Source: JADJGC01 sp964576925 (GTDB lineage Bacteria > Zixibacteria > MSB-5A5 > CAIYYT01). Taken from it: a DNA stretch of 64,000 nucleotides. The number at the start of each line of letters is the position of its first letter. The stretch's first letter is position 1. The notes beneath the pieces were generated by a model. The model was not told the DNA's origin, made no database searches, and saw only the letters and a list, made by a program, of their open reading frames with translations. The stretch is from NCBI GenBank assembly GCA_964576925.1, contig CAZNWJ010000006.1, positions 1 to 64,000 on the forward strand, given 5' to 3'. This document shows positions 44,032-52,269 of this stretch, one piece after another. A program made the translations under genes and the position numbers.

Positions 44032-44571
44032 CTACGGTCGTGTCCGAAAATGAAGCATGAAGCCGCCGTATTGGTAGCTATTCATGTCCATCATCATGCC
44101 ATTGCGACCGCGTACGTCACCGTAAACGTACAGCATGCAGTTCGTATTCGGCATCAAGGTTGAGTCGACGTAGAATGTGCAGCTGTCGAGCATTTGATTC
44201 CACTCAAATGAGCCGTGAAAATCGATTGAGTCGAGCCAGTTCATCATGTGGCCCATGTTCATCATGCCGCCGCCCATCATACCACGGTGATGCTGGAGCG
44301 AGTCCATCCAGCTGGGCAAACCCGGACTTGCAGTGAAGTGGAAGTTGTGTCGGAAGCTGGCTGAGTCCATCGGCATATCAAACTTGATGTCGAGAATCGG
44401 TTTTAAGGCAACGTCGTTACTTCCTTCTGCCGGCGTGACGCGAACGATTTTCGGTGCGGTCGTAGGAAGACTATTGCCAGTAGTCTTATTGTCGTCACTG
44501 CAACCGGCAATCCACGAAAGCGACACTACCAGAACCAGCCCGAGCAATGCTGTGACAGAGAATTGTCTCAT
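44032..44571 (-). CDS. Lipoprotein with Ig-like domain and Met/His-rich metal-binding insert
   Basis: A 179-residue protein from ATG 44571 behind AAGGAG. The signal peptide ends in lipobox WIAGC. An Ig-like SbsA-type (Big_5) domain is suggested by APKIVRVTPAEGSNDVALKP followed by ILDIKFDMPMDSASF. A Met/His-rich stretch is inserted in it: LQHHRGMMGGGMMNMGHMMN. Met clusters bind Cu(I) or Ag(I) in periplasmic copper proteins, and the His pairs could bind Zn or Cu(II). Its place between CzcA-like and DUF302 genes makes it a likely periplasmic metal sponge or delivery protein. Confidence 0.8.
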   Translation of the reverse strand: MRQFSVTALLGLVLVVSLSWIAGCSDDNKTTGNSLPTTAPKIVRVTPAEGSNDVALKPILDIKFDMPMDSASFRHNFHFTASPGLPSWMDSLQHHRGMMGGGMMNMGHMMNWLDSIDFHGSFEWNQMLDSCTFYVDSTLMPNTNCMLYVYGDVRGRNGMMMDMNSYQYGGFMLHFRTRP

Positions 44572-44765
44572 GCTAAAGTCTCCTTATTGAAGCAAATCTG
44601 AGTAAAAGACACCGTTTCTCAAACGAGACACAGAATACATGTACGAAACAAACCACGCTTGTTGAGTTTCTGACACGCAGTACGCTAACATCTATTGACA
44701 TGTCTTTGCTTGAAACCGTGGAAGGTAGCGTCCAACGCGAAGAACAGTTTCCACATACTCGAATC

Positions 44766-47700
44766 TTAGTTGTTTGTTATTGCCTCACTTTCCGCCGCTC
44801 TATGGAAGATGCGATACAAGGCGGGCAGCACAACCAATGTCAAGAACGTCGATGACAATATTCCGCCAATCACAACGGTCGCCAGAGGTCGCTGTACCTC
44901 AGCACCCGAGCCGGTCGCAATAGCCATTGGCACAAATCCCAGTGAGGCGACCAGCGCTGTCATCAGCACGGGGCGCAGGCGAGTCAACGCGCCGCGTTTG
45001 ATCGCATCTTCAAGATGACTACCTTCCTCACGAAGTTTGTTGATAAACGAAACCATCACCAGGCCGTTGAGTACGGCTATACCTGAAAGCGCGATAAAAC
45101 CAACTCCGGCCGAGATTGACAGCGGTATGTCCCTAAACCAAAGCGTCAGAATGCCGCCGGTCAGAGCCAGTGGGATGCCGGTAAAGACCAGTATCGAATC
45201 CTTGATCGAGCCGAAAGTAGCGAAGAGGAGCAAGAAGATCAGCAATAAGGCAATGGGCACCACGACCTGCAGTCGTGCTTTTGCAGCAATCAAGTTTTCG
45301 AACTGACCGCCCCAGGTCATCCAATACCCAGCAGGCAACTTTACGTTTTCGTTTATTTTCTCCTGCGCCTCAGCGACGAACGAGCCGATATCGCGGCCGC
45401 GCACGTTTGATTGCACCACCACACGACGCTTGCCGTTCTCGCGGCTAATTTGGTTCGGTCCTTCAGCAATACTGATCTTCGCAATTGCCCCAAGAGGCAC
45501 ATAGCCCGGATCGACATCACCGGAAAGAGCATAGGAAGCGAAGGCTATCTCGCGCTCGCGATCTGCACTTGGCTCGGGCAGCGGAATCGCAAGGAACTCC
45601 AGCGCCTCCACGTCACGCCGCACTTCCTCAGGAAGACGGACCACGAGGTCGAAGCGTCGATCTCCCTCGAATACCTGGCCGACGCTCGTGCCGCCGACCG
45701 CAGCTTCGACAACTTCCTGCACATCTGCAATATTCAATCCATAACGAGCTATGGCAAGGCGGTCTAGGTCAACCGTCAGAATCGGTAGGCCAGTGACCTG
45801 TTCAACCTTGATGTCCGCTGAGCCGCGGACATCTTGCAGGATTGCGGCTATCTTCTGTCCCTGCTCAAGCATTACCTCCAAATCGTCGCCGAATACTTTC
45901 ACGGCAACGTCGCTGCGCACGCCAGCAATGAGCTCGTTGAAGCGCATCTGAATTGGTTGAGTGAATTCGTAAGCGTTTCCCGGCAGATGGTCGATAGCTT
46001 CTTCAATGTCTTTTACTAAGTCTGCCTTTGGTTTACTTGGATCAGACCACTCGGAACGTGGCTTGATGATGATAAAACCGTCAGCAATCGAGGGGGGCAT
46101 GGGGTCGGTGGCAATCTCCTGCGTACCGATTTGGGCAAAGACGCGTTCCACCTCCGGCACCGTCAGCACGGCTCGCTCCCATTCTTTCTGCATCTCCGTT
46201 GACTGGGCCAGACCCGTCGAGGGAATGCGGAAGGATTGAATGAGGACATCACCTTCATCGAGCTGCGGGATGAATTCACTCCCCATACGAGAAGCGACGA
46301 GTGTGCAGAAGATGATGAAGGCGCTGGCGACAGTTACGGTCATCCACCGCTGCTGAATCACCTTGTCCAAGAGTGGTTCGTATACGCGCTTGCAGCCGCG
46401 GATAACAATGCTTTCCTGCTCGGAAACCTTGCCGCCAAGAAACAATGCTATGCCTGCTGGAATGAACGTAAACGTTAGAATCAGCGCTCCGGCAAGGGCG
46501 AACAGCACCGTCTCAGCCATTGGAATGAACATTTTGCCTTCGATGCCGCCCAGAGTGAGGATCGGCAGGTAAACTATCATGATGATTGCGACGCCAAACA
46601 GAGTTGGCTTAGACACTTCGCGAGCACTTTCGAACGCTTCTTCGAGGCGTTCACCTTTTGTCAGGAGTCTCCCCAGATGCTTTTGGCGCTCTGAGAATCG
46701 GCGGATGATGTTCTCGACCATAACTACGGCGCCGTCAACGATGATGCCGAAGTCGATGGCGCCAAGGCTCATGAGGTTGCCACTAACCTTGTTCCCTACC
46801 ATCCCGGTTACTGCAAAGAGCATGGATAGCGGAATGGTCAGCGACACAAGGAGCGCCGCACGGAGATTGCCAAGCAGAGCGAAGAGGATAGCGATGACCA
46901 AGACCGCGCCTTCAAAAAGATTGTTGCGGACTGTTCGCAGAGTAGCGTCCACAAGATGAGTGCGGTCGCGAACAGTGCGGGCAATAATGCCTTCCGGCAA
47001 CGTCTCGTTAACTTCTTTCATTCGGGCATCCACGCGCCTGGAGACCGTTCGACTATTCTCACCCATGAGCATGAACACCGAACCAAGCACAACCTCTTCG
47101 CCGTTCTCCGTAGCTGATCCGGTTCGCAGTTGCTTGCCAAGATCAACATTGGCAACATCGCGGATAAAGACCGGGGTACCGTCATTTTCGCCGATAATGA
47201 TGTTGCGAATGTCGTCAACACCGCTCACCAGTCCGGGTACGCGAATGAGGTATTGCTCGCCCTTGTGCTCGATATAGCCAGCTCCGACTGAGCTGTTGTT
47301 TTTGGCAAGCGCTTCCATGACGTCATGAAAGCTCAGGCCGTAGGCAACCAATCGCGCGGGATCGGGGGTCACGTGGAATTGCTTTTCGTACCCGCCGACG
47401 GTGTTGACTTCGGTTACGCCGGGTACGGTTCGGAGTTGTGGTTTGATCACCCAGTCCTGGATTTCTCGCAGGTCAGTGGGCGTGTACGGCTCACCGTTCG
47501 ACTTGGTTGCGCCCGGCTCCGCTTCGATGGCCCAACTGTATATCTCACCAAGACCTGTCGATATTGGCCCCATTTCCGGCTCACTCGCTGTGGCCGGGAG
47601 ATTTGCTTTGGCCTCCTGCAATCTCTCATTCACCAACTGACGGGCAAAGTAGATATCGGTTCCGTCTTCGAACACGACCGTCACCTGCGACAGCCCGTAA

Positions 47701-47960
47701 CGTGACAACGAACGGGTATGTTCTACTTTTGGTATGCCGCCCATGGCCGTCTCAATAGAAAAGGTAATCTGTTTTTCAACCTCGAGCGGTGACATGCCCG
47801 GCGCTGCAGTGTTAATCTGCACTTGCACATTGGTAATGTCCGGCACGGCGTCAATCGGCAGACGGTTGAAGTTGTAAATCCCGAGCACTGCCAAGCCAAC
47901 GACCGCCAACAAAATGAGCCAGCGGTTGTGTATGGAAAAGTTTATTATTTTTTCAAGCAT
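44766..47960 (-). CDS. czcA: CzcA-type heavy-metal RND efflux pump
   Basis: A 1064-residue inner-membrane proton-driven antiporter, full length, from ATG 47960 behind AGGAG. Twelve membrane helices and two large periplasmic loops are in the usual order. The TM4 signature reads DFGIIVDGAVVMVEN (about residues 400-415), the form of the Co/Zn/Cd (HME1, CzcA) group rather than the Cu/Ag CusA group. It begins MLEKIINFSIHNRWLILLAV as usual. It works with the CzcB-like adaptor and CzcC-like channel encoded just upstream to export divalent metals from the periplasm or cytoplasm. Eleven bases separate it from the PII-like gene. Confidence 0.97.
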   Translation of the reverse strand: MLEKIINFSIHNRWLILLAVVGLAVLGIYNFNRLPIDAVPDITNVQVQINTAAPGMSPLEVEKQITFSIETAMGGIPKVEHTRSLSRYGLSQVTVVFEDGTDIYFARQLVNERLQEAKANLPATASEPEMGPISTGLGEIYSWAIEAEPGATKSNGEPYTPTDLREIQDWVIKPQLRTVPGVTEVNTVGGYEKQFHVTPDPARLVAYGLSFHDVMEALAKNNSSVGAGYIEHKGEQYLIRVPGLVSGVDDIRNIIIGENDGTPVFIRDVANVDLGKQLRTGSATENGEEVVLGSVFMLMGENSRTVSRRVDARMKEVNETLPEGIIARTVRDRTHLVDATLRTVRNNLFEGAVLVIAILFALLGNLRAALLVSLTIPLSMLFAVTGMVGNKVSGNLMSLGAIDFGIIVDGAVVMVENIIRRFSERQKHLGRLLTKGERLEEAFESAREVSKPTLFGVAIIMIVYLPILTLGGIEGKMFIPMAETVLFALAGALILTFTFIPAGIALFLGGKVSEQESIVIRGCKRVYEPLLDKVIQQRWMTVTVASAFIIFCTLVASRMGSEFIPQLDEGDVLIQSFRIPSTGLAQSTEMQKEWERAVLTVPEVERVFAQIGTQEIATDPMPPSIADGFIIIKPRSEWSDPSKPKADLVKDIEEAIDHLPGNAYEFTQPIQMRFNELIAGVRSDVAVKVFGDDLEVMLEQGQKIAAILQDVRGSADIKVEQVTGLPILTVDLDRLAIARYGLNIADVQEVVEAAVGGTSVGQVFEGDRRFDLVVRLPEEVRRDVEALEFLAIPLPEPSADREREIAFASYALSGDVDPGYVPLGAIAKISIAEGPNQISRENGKRRVVVQSNVRGRDIGSFVAEAQEKINENVKLPAGYWMTWGGQFENLIAAKARLQVVVPIALLLIFLLLFATFGSIKDSILVFTGIPLALTGGILTLWFRDIPLSISAGVGFIALSGIAVLNGLVMVSFINKLREEGSHLEDAIKRGALTRLRPVLMTALVASLGFVPMAIATGSGAEVQRPLATVVIGGILSSTFLTLVVLPALYRIFHRAAESEAITNN

Positions 47961-47971
47961 ATGGTAGTCTC

Positions 47972-48313
47972 CTATACCGCTGCATCGCCGGTTTCACCGG
48001 TGCGGATGCGTGCCACGTATGCGATATCGCTGATGGTTATGATTCCGTCGCCGGCGTTGCCCGTATGGGCGTGCCCGGCAATAGCCTTCACGATGCTGTC
48101 GGCATCTTCATCAGAGCAAATAATCTCAATGCGCTCCTTGTCGTGGAACTGAATCTCGTCTTCGGTTAGAACGAAGGTGCCGCCCTGGCCGCGGCCGCGG
48201 CCCTGGCCCTGACATTTGAGTACCGTCATGCCCGGGAAATGGGGAAGCTCATGCAGCGCTTGCGCCACCTTGCTGAACATATGTGGTTGAATGGTTGCTT
48301 TGATTTCTTTCAT
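47972..48313 (-). CDS. PII-like protein of the metal-efflux type
   Basis: A 113-residue small protein starting at ATG 48313 with AGGAGGA. It follows the GlnB fold: MKEIKATIQPHMFSKVAQAL, then FPGMTVLKCQGQGRGRGQGG in the T-loop region, then KERIEIICSDEDADSIVKAI and GDGIITISDIAYVARIRTGE. The T-loop has a Gly/Arg/Gln-rich patch instead of the Tyr-51 region of classic nitrogen PII. I recall a PII subgroup (PII-NG) encoded beside CzcA/CusA-type pumps, and this fits. It may sense a nucleotide or metal and gate the pump. No ammonium transporter or glutamine synthetase gene is nearby. Confidence 0.85.
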   Translation of the reverse strand: MKEIKATIQPHMFSKVAQALHELPHFPGMTVLKCQGQGRGRGQGGTFVLTEDEIQFHDKERIEIICSDEDADSIVKAIAGHAHTGNAGDGIITISDIAYVARIRTGETGDAAV

Positions 48314-48322
48314 GGCTTCCTC

Positions 48323-49309
48323 CTAATGTTCGTGACCGGCTTCGCCCTTGCCGAATTCCGCTTTGAAAATGTAACTGTCGGCTGCGACGTACTCCTCGCC
48401 CGGCTTCAATCCGTTTAGAATTTCCACGTTCTTGCCATCACTGCGGCCAAGGGTCACTGGCCGAATTTCAAAGGCATCACCTTCTTTTACAAAGACGACC
48501 GGTTTATCCTCAATAGTCTGAACTGCATCATCGGGAATGGCCATTTCGACCTGATCTTTAGCAACGGCGATTTTTGCCGTCACGAAGAGTCCTGGCTGCC
48601 AGACGCCGCGCGGATTGGAGAGCACGACGCGAGCGGAACCAGTACGCGTGCGTTCGCCGATTATCGGGCCGACGTAGTCGATTGTTCCTTCGACCGCTTC
48701 GTCGATACCACTAGCGGTCAGTCGAACGTGTTGCCCCGGCTTGATCAGCGAAAGGTACTTGGAATAGATGCTGATCTTGACCCAAACAGTGGAGAGGTCG
48801 GCAACGACGTAAACATCAGCATCATCACGCACAAACTCACCGAGCGTGATGTGTTTCTCGATAATGGTTCCGGACACCAGAGACTTCACCTCATAGGGGG
48901 CAACGCTTTGGTTGCTTTGAACAACGGCGAGTACCTCTCCGGAGTCGACGCGATTTCCAAGATCCTTTCGCACCCGCTGGGCAATCCCGGCAAAGCGCGG
49001 CACAATGTGAGCGACTTTATCGGCATTCAGAACGATTTCGCCCGGCAGTTCTATCTCCTGCACGATCATGCCAGGGCCAGCTTTGGCGAGTTTGAGCCGT
49101 TGGAGTATGGGCGCGTCGTCGTGGAGCGTAATGCGATCCATAGTTGCGTGGCCCTCCTCATGTTCACCATGCTCTCCCGTCTCCTCAGCAAGTGCCTCTT
49201 GTTCCTCGTGTTCTTCCCCGGTCACCTGCGGCTCGCTTTGCAAAACAAAGACGCTTGCGACGGCAAGCACGAGGAGTGCCGCGATGGTTATTAGTACAGA
49301 TTTCTTCAT
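48323..49309 (-). CDS. czcB: CzcB-like periplasmic adaptor (RND membrane-fusion protein)
   Basis: ATG 49309 is chosen because GAGGAG lies six bases before it, inside the end of the channel gene. The 328-residue adaptor has an N-terminal membrane anchor (KKSVLITIAALLVLAVASVF) and a His/Glu-rich segment (EEHEEQEALAEETGEHGEHE), a likely metal-collecting arm. The hairpin, lipoyl and beta-barrel domains follow (VAPYEVKSLVSGTIIEKHIT, GQHVRLTASGIDEAVEGTID, FVTAKIAVAKDQVEMAIPDD). The C-terminus GEAGHEH is also His-rich. It links the CzcA-like pump to the outer-membrane channel. Nine bases separate it from the PII-like gene. Confidence 0.95.
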   Translation of the reverse strand: MKKSVLITIAALLVLAVASVFVLQSEPQVTGEEHEEQEALAEETGEHGEHEEGHATMDRITLHDDAPILQRLKLAKAGPGMIVQEIELPGEIVLNADKVAHIVPRFAGIAQRVRKDLGNRVDSGEVLAVVQSNQSVAPYEVKSLVSGTIIEKHITLGEFVRDDADVYVVADLSTVWVKISIYSKYLSLIKPGQHVRLTASGIDEAVEGTIDYVGPIIGERTRTGSARVVLSNPRGVWQPGLFVTAKIAVAKDQVEMAIPDDAVQTIEDKPVVFVKEGDAFEIRPVTLGRSDGKNVEILNGLKPGEEYVAADSYIFKAEFGKGEAGHEH

Positions 49310-49311
49310 TC

Positions 49312-50631
49312 TCATCTCCTCACCGGATTCAAGCGATGACCGGTTAGCTGTTCAATGCCGATGGCGGCGTTGGCGCCCGCCACAAGTGCGTCAATAAGTT
49401 GCCCCTGTAATTCTGAGAGGGTTCTTTGCGCGTCGAGAACGTTGATGTAGGGCTGGGAGCCGAGTCGGTACGCTAGATCAATCTCTTCCATAGCTTGTTG
49501 CGCTGGTGGAATGACCTGCTCGCGCAGCATTGCAATCAACTCGCGTTGTGTTTGGAGTCCGACCAGTAGTTGCCGGAGTTCGCCGTCCAGTCGCTGGCGC
49601 GTAGCGGCGAGTTCGGCTTCGGACTGCGTCAAACGCTCTGTGGCTTCGGCGACACCCCCTTTGTTGCGGTTGAACAGGGGTAACGGTACGGAGGCCCAGA
49701 CGAGGAAGGAATTGCTCCCATCATCGTGCAAACGCCGATAACCGGCTCCGAGATTCAGATCAGGTTTGCCGGTAGCCTTTGAAAGCTTGATATTCGCTTC
49801 TCTGGCCCGCATTTGCGCTTGCAGAGCGGCGAGTGCCGGATTTTCGTCTACCGATAGCATTTCATTACCTGTGGGTGCACTCGCAAGCCACTCATCAAGT
49901 GAACCATCGACCCGGAAAGTAGCGTCACTTGACCCCCACAGTGCAGCCAGGGCTAAACGTGCCTGAGTCGCCGTCGCTTCGGATGCCGCAAGGTCGATCT
50001 GGCCGAGGTTGGTTGCCGATTGAGCCCGGAGTAATTCGGCTTTCGGCACTGCGCCATCATAGACCTTTACTCGTACCGCCTCTTCTATCTTTCGCGCCAG
50101 TTCCAGACGCTGCTTCGCCAACGTGATATTATCCTGAGCTGCAAGTGCAGCAGCGAAGGAAGATGCAACCGATTGATAGAGATCCAGTAGCCTGAGTTGT
50201 GCCGCGTACTGTTCTGCAGAGAGCTCCGCCTCCGCGACCGCTTTTCGCGCGCCACGCTTGCCGAATAGCTCAAACGGCTGTTCAACGCCTATGGTTGTTT
50301 GAGCTGGTCCGGATTCGTTCTTCCGACCGAAGTCTTCGATCTCTGTGGAAAGTTCAGGGTTGGGTCGATACCGACTCTGTTGCAGTCTCCCCGTTGCCGC
50401 GGCGATCTGCGCTCGCGCCGCTTGCATCTGCGGATTGCGCGCCACGACCAATTGCAGAGCAGAGTTGAAACTGAGAGCGGAATCAGTTACCGAAGGAAGA
50501 TTCTCTTGAACCCCATATTCCTGGTACACCGGCGGCAGGAGCGATGGCGCACTTGGGGGATTCTGGGCTAGTGCCAGTCCCGGAAGTCGGGTTAAAATAA
50601 AGACCAGATATAATGTTGTTCGAAAGTGCAT
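49312..50631 (-). CDS. czcC: CzcC/TolC-type outer-membrane efflux channel
   Basis: ATG 50631 has GGAG eight bases upstream; two in-frame TTGs lie just before. The 439-residue product has signal peptide FRTTLYLVFILTRLPGLALA and two OEP repeats of long helices (LVVARNPQMQAARAQIAAAT, NPALAALQAQMRAREANIKL). The segments RYRPNPELSTEIEDFG and IGVEQPFELFGKRGARKAVA are typical of the CzcC group. The trimeric channel spans the outer membrane and periplasm. Its stop codon overlaps the ribosome-binding region of the adaptor gene. Confidence 0.95.
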   Translation of the reverse strand: MHFRTTLYLVFILTRLPGLALAQNPPSAPSLLPPVYQEYGVQENLPSVTDSALSFNSALQLVVARNPQMQAARAQIAAATGRLQQSRYRPNPELSTEIEDFGRKNESGPAQTTIGVEQPFELFGKRGARKAVAEAELSAEQYAAQLRLLDLYQSVASSFAAALAAQDNITLAKQRLELARKIEEAVRVKVYDGAVPKAELLRAQSATNLGQIDLAASEATATQARLALAALWGSSDATFRVDGSLDEWLASAPTGNEMLSVDENPALAALQAQMRAREANIKLSKATGKPDLNLGAGYRRLHDDGSNSFLVWASVPLPLFNRNKGGVAEATERLTQSEAELAATRQRLDGELRQLLVGLQTQRELIAMLREQVIPPAQQAMEEIDLAYRLGSQPYINVLDAQRTLSELQGQLIDALVAGANAAIGIEQLTGHRLNPVRR

Positions 50632-50663
50632 CAACAATTCTCCAAGCTAAAATAGTGTGGTTA

Positions 50664-50711
50664 GCCATGTCGCATAAGCGGCATGGCAACGCTCCCGAAC
50701 AGATCGGGAGC
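50664..50711 (-). promoter_or_regulatory. Two adjacent hairpins in the leader of the efflux operon
   Basis: GCCATG.CGC and GCG.CATGGC (50664-50687) form one stem-loop; GCTCCCGA (50691-50698) and TCGGGAGC (50704-50711) form a second. They lie between the secreted Cys-protein gene and the channel gene. No strong T-run follows on the minus strand, so they may control mRNA stability or attenuate read-through. Confidence 0.5.
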
Positions 50712-50738
50712 CGATCATGTTCTATCTTGCTTGGAGAA

Positions 50739-51161
50739 TCAGCAGCGAATGACGGTAGCTGCAGTGAAGACGCTGAAGTCGGCGTCCAACGCGAATTCGG
50801 GGGGATCTAGCAGCTCTTGTATAAACATGTGAAAGCAGACAGCAGGTGCGTTAGAGCCGTGTCCGAGATTCTGAAGGGAATTTAATTGTCCCCGATCATT
50901 GATAGTTTGAGCCCAGCGGCCGAATTCAGGCAATTGGAAATCTGTACACGAGACGCATTCACTCGGAATCTCCTGACCGGCGATGGAGACCTCCGAAACT
51001 GCGCTAATAGCAATCGAACAGCACTCTGCGCCAAAACTTTCAAATTCGGAATGTCCCGATTCACCAACACACAGAACTGTTGTGCCTTGAATCGGAATTA
51101 CGAGAACTTGGAGTAACAGCAAAGCGCCGCTCAACACTTTTGTTCGCATATTGGTAAACAT
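50739..51161 (-). CDS. Secreted Cys-rich protein at the head of the metal-efflux cluster
   Basis: The frame is open from further upstream; ATG 51161 or 51149 fits because the signal peptide RTKVLSGALLLLQVLVIPIQ begins there. The mature chain of about 110 residues has TTVLCVGESGHSEFESFGAE followed by CCS, then IPSECVSCTDF. The order CVGxxGHxxxE ... CC ... CxxC recurs, in my memory, in a small secreted protein found upstream of Cus/Czc operons in FCB genomes. Six or more Cys and the conserved His suggest a periplasmic metal binder. It is the first gene of the minus-strand cluster. No clear ribosome-binding site is visible. Confidence 0.7.
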   Translation of the reverse strand: MFTNMRTKVLSGALLLLQVLVIPIQGTTVLCVGESGHSEFESFGAECCSIAISAVSEVSIAGQEIPSECVSCTDFQLPEFGRWAQTINDRGQLNSLQNLGHGSNAPAVCFHMFIQELLDPPEFALDADFSVFTAATVIRC

Positions 51162-51519
51162 GCCAAAATATACGTAACTATTCAAATTCATCCAAGACCA
51201 AAAATCTCCATGCTTTTCCTTCCAAGAGATAGACTTCAAAATCGTCAACCTGAAGGTAGACATAATGCATTTAACACTCGTTAGCCTTATTGGTTCCACG
51301 GAATCCGTGCTCAACCTGACCTTCGGGTTTTGACCAACTTGCATGCATCCGCAAGTTTAATCGTCGAAAGAACTCGACAATATCTGGACACAAGGGGATA
51401 GAAGTTGGGAACGGTTTGGTCAATGGCAGGTATGTCAACGGTGTTTTCTTGACGGTTGTTGGGAACCTTGTCCGACCGTCGAGCGCGTATGATCACACGC
51501 CGGGCGCATTAGAGAGAGA

Positions 51520-51906
51520 TTAGCATATTCCTTGGCTCTCAAGTTCGAGGCAAATCTGGAAATAGGTTTTCGTGGCACAGCTCAGAGAGGAGGCAGCTTC
51601 TAGTTCCTCTGGATATTGGATTTGCTTGGCTTTCTTGGTTGCACTTTCGGCGTACCGATTACTTGAAATGAACACCAGCATTAGTTTGCTACGACTCCAT
51701 CTGCGACAGTCTGATTCGCCTAAGAGCGGCACTGTACTATCATAGGGATCGCTAGCTGTCTTGAACCAATTATTCAGCAGCTTAGACAGGTGCTTTACGA
51801 AGCCTTGTTCCGAGTTTGTGATACTGATGTACTCGAGCAAAATTGTAGTCACAATTTGGTCACAACACCAGACTAATCCTAAGTCAAGTGACAATTTATC
51901 AATCAC
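51520..51906 (-). CDS. Hypothetical frame overlapping an element-end relic
   Basis: A 128-codon minus-strand frame beginning MIDKLSLDLGLVWCCDQIVT. Its first codons overlap the TCACAATTTGGTCAC motif (about 51849-51863) that ends the att-like repeats; in another frame this motif reads ...VVTKL-stop, as in the other copies. The rest is not like any family I know. It could be a decayed gene or a chance frame in the 1.1-kb stretch between 51162 and 52269. Confidence 0.25.
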   Translation of the reverse strand: MIDKLSLDLGLVWCCDQIVTTILLEYISITNSEQGFVKHLSKLLNNWFKTASDPYDSTVPLLGESDCRRWSRSKLMLVFISSNRYAESATKKAKQIQYPEELEAASSLSCATKTYFQICLELESQGIC

Positions 51907-51987
51907 CTAAGTAACTTGCCGCACGGCTTCAAAAGCCCCTTGCGTCCTCTCGAAGATAAGTTCAAATTGTTGAACAGCTAACCAATT

Positions 51988-52167
51988 GCCGGAGTGGCGA
52001 AATTGGTAGACGCAAGGGACTCAAAAAGCGAGACTGACGAAAACGCAAACGAATAAACCGCAACGTATTATGTTGTGCGACAATCGGGTGGCCAGTCTTA
52101 TGTTAAGCATTACTTTGTATCACTTTTGACGATTTGGGACTAGTTATAGTCACAAATTGGTCACACA
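51988..52167. repeat. Right att-like repeat: tRNA-Leu 5' half (CAA) plus element end
   Basis: Bases 51988-52026 match the copy at 40557 exactly up to the anticodon, which is CAA here instead of TAA. AAGCGAGACTGACGAAAACG follows instead of a tRNA 3' half. The next ~140 bases align with the left repeat and end TTTGGGACT...TAGTCACAAATTGGTCACA. On the minus strand the last part reads ...CVTNL-stop. It marks the border between the metal-efflux block and the recombination/restriction block. Confidence 0.7.
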
Positions 52168-52269
52168 AGATTGCTTTTCCCTGATTCTAGATTTTGGATC
52201 CAATACCTGGAGCAATCATCGTGATATACACTCTTAGTGCATGGAAAAACACAATCGAAAGGTGCGCAA

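Larger units (their letters stand above)
40557..51987. mobile_element. Candidate genomic island carrying heavy-metal efflux genes
   Basis: The segment lies between two directly repeated ~180-bp att-like sequences, each opening with a tRNA-Leu 5' half (40557 and 51988). Its cargo is a nine-gene, single-direction metal-resistance cluster on the minus strand. No intact integrase or transfer gene lies inside; only sequence that could be the 3' end of an integrase gene is present at each border. The island would therefore be non-autonomous or decayed. Boundaries are inferred from the repeats. Confidence 0.6.

Noticed and set aside
43509..44060. 183-codon plus-strand frame opposite the DUF302 gene
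   Set aside because: It is the shadow of the DUF302 gene and its upstream region; the minus-strand reading matches a known family and has a good ribosome-binding site.
51520..51906. Intact integrase gene near the right att-like repeat
   Set aside because: No Arg...His-x-x-Arg...Tyr catalytic set can be found; only the short 3'-end-like motif is shared with the other copies.
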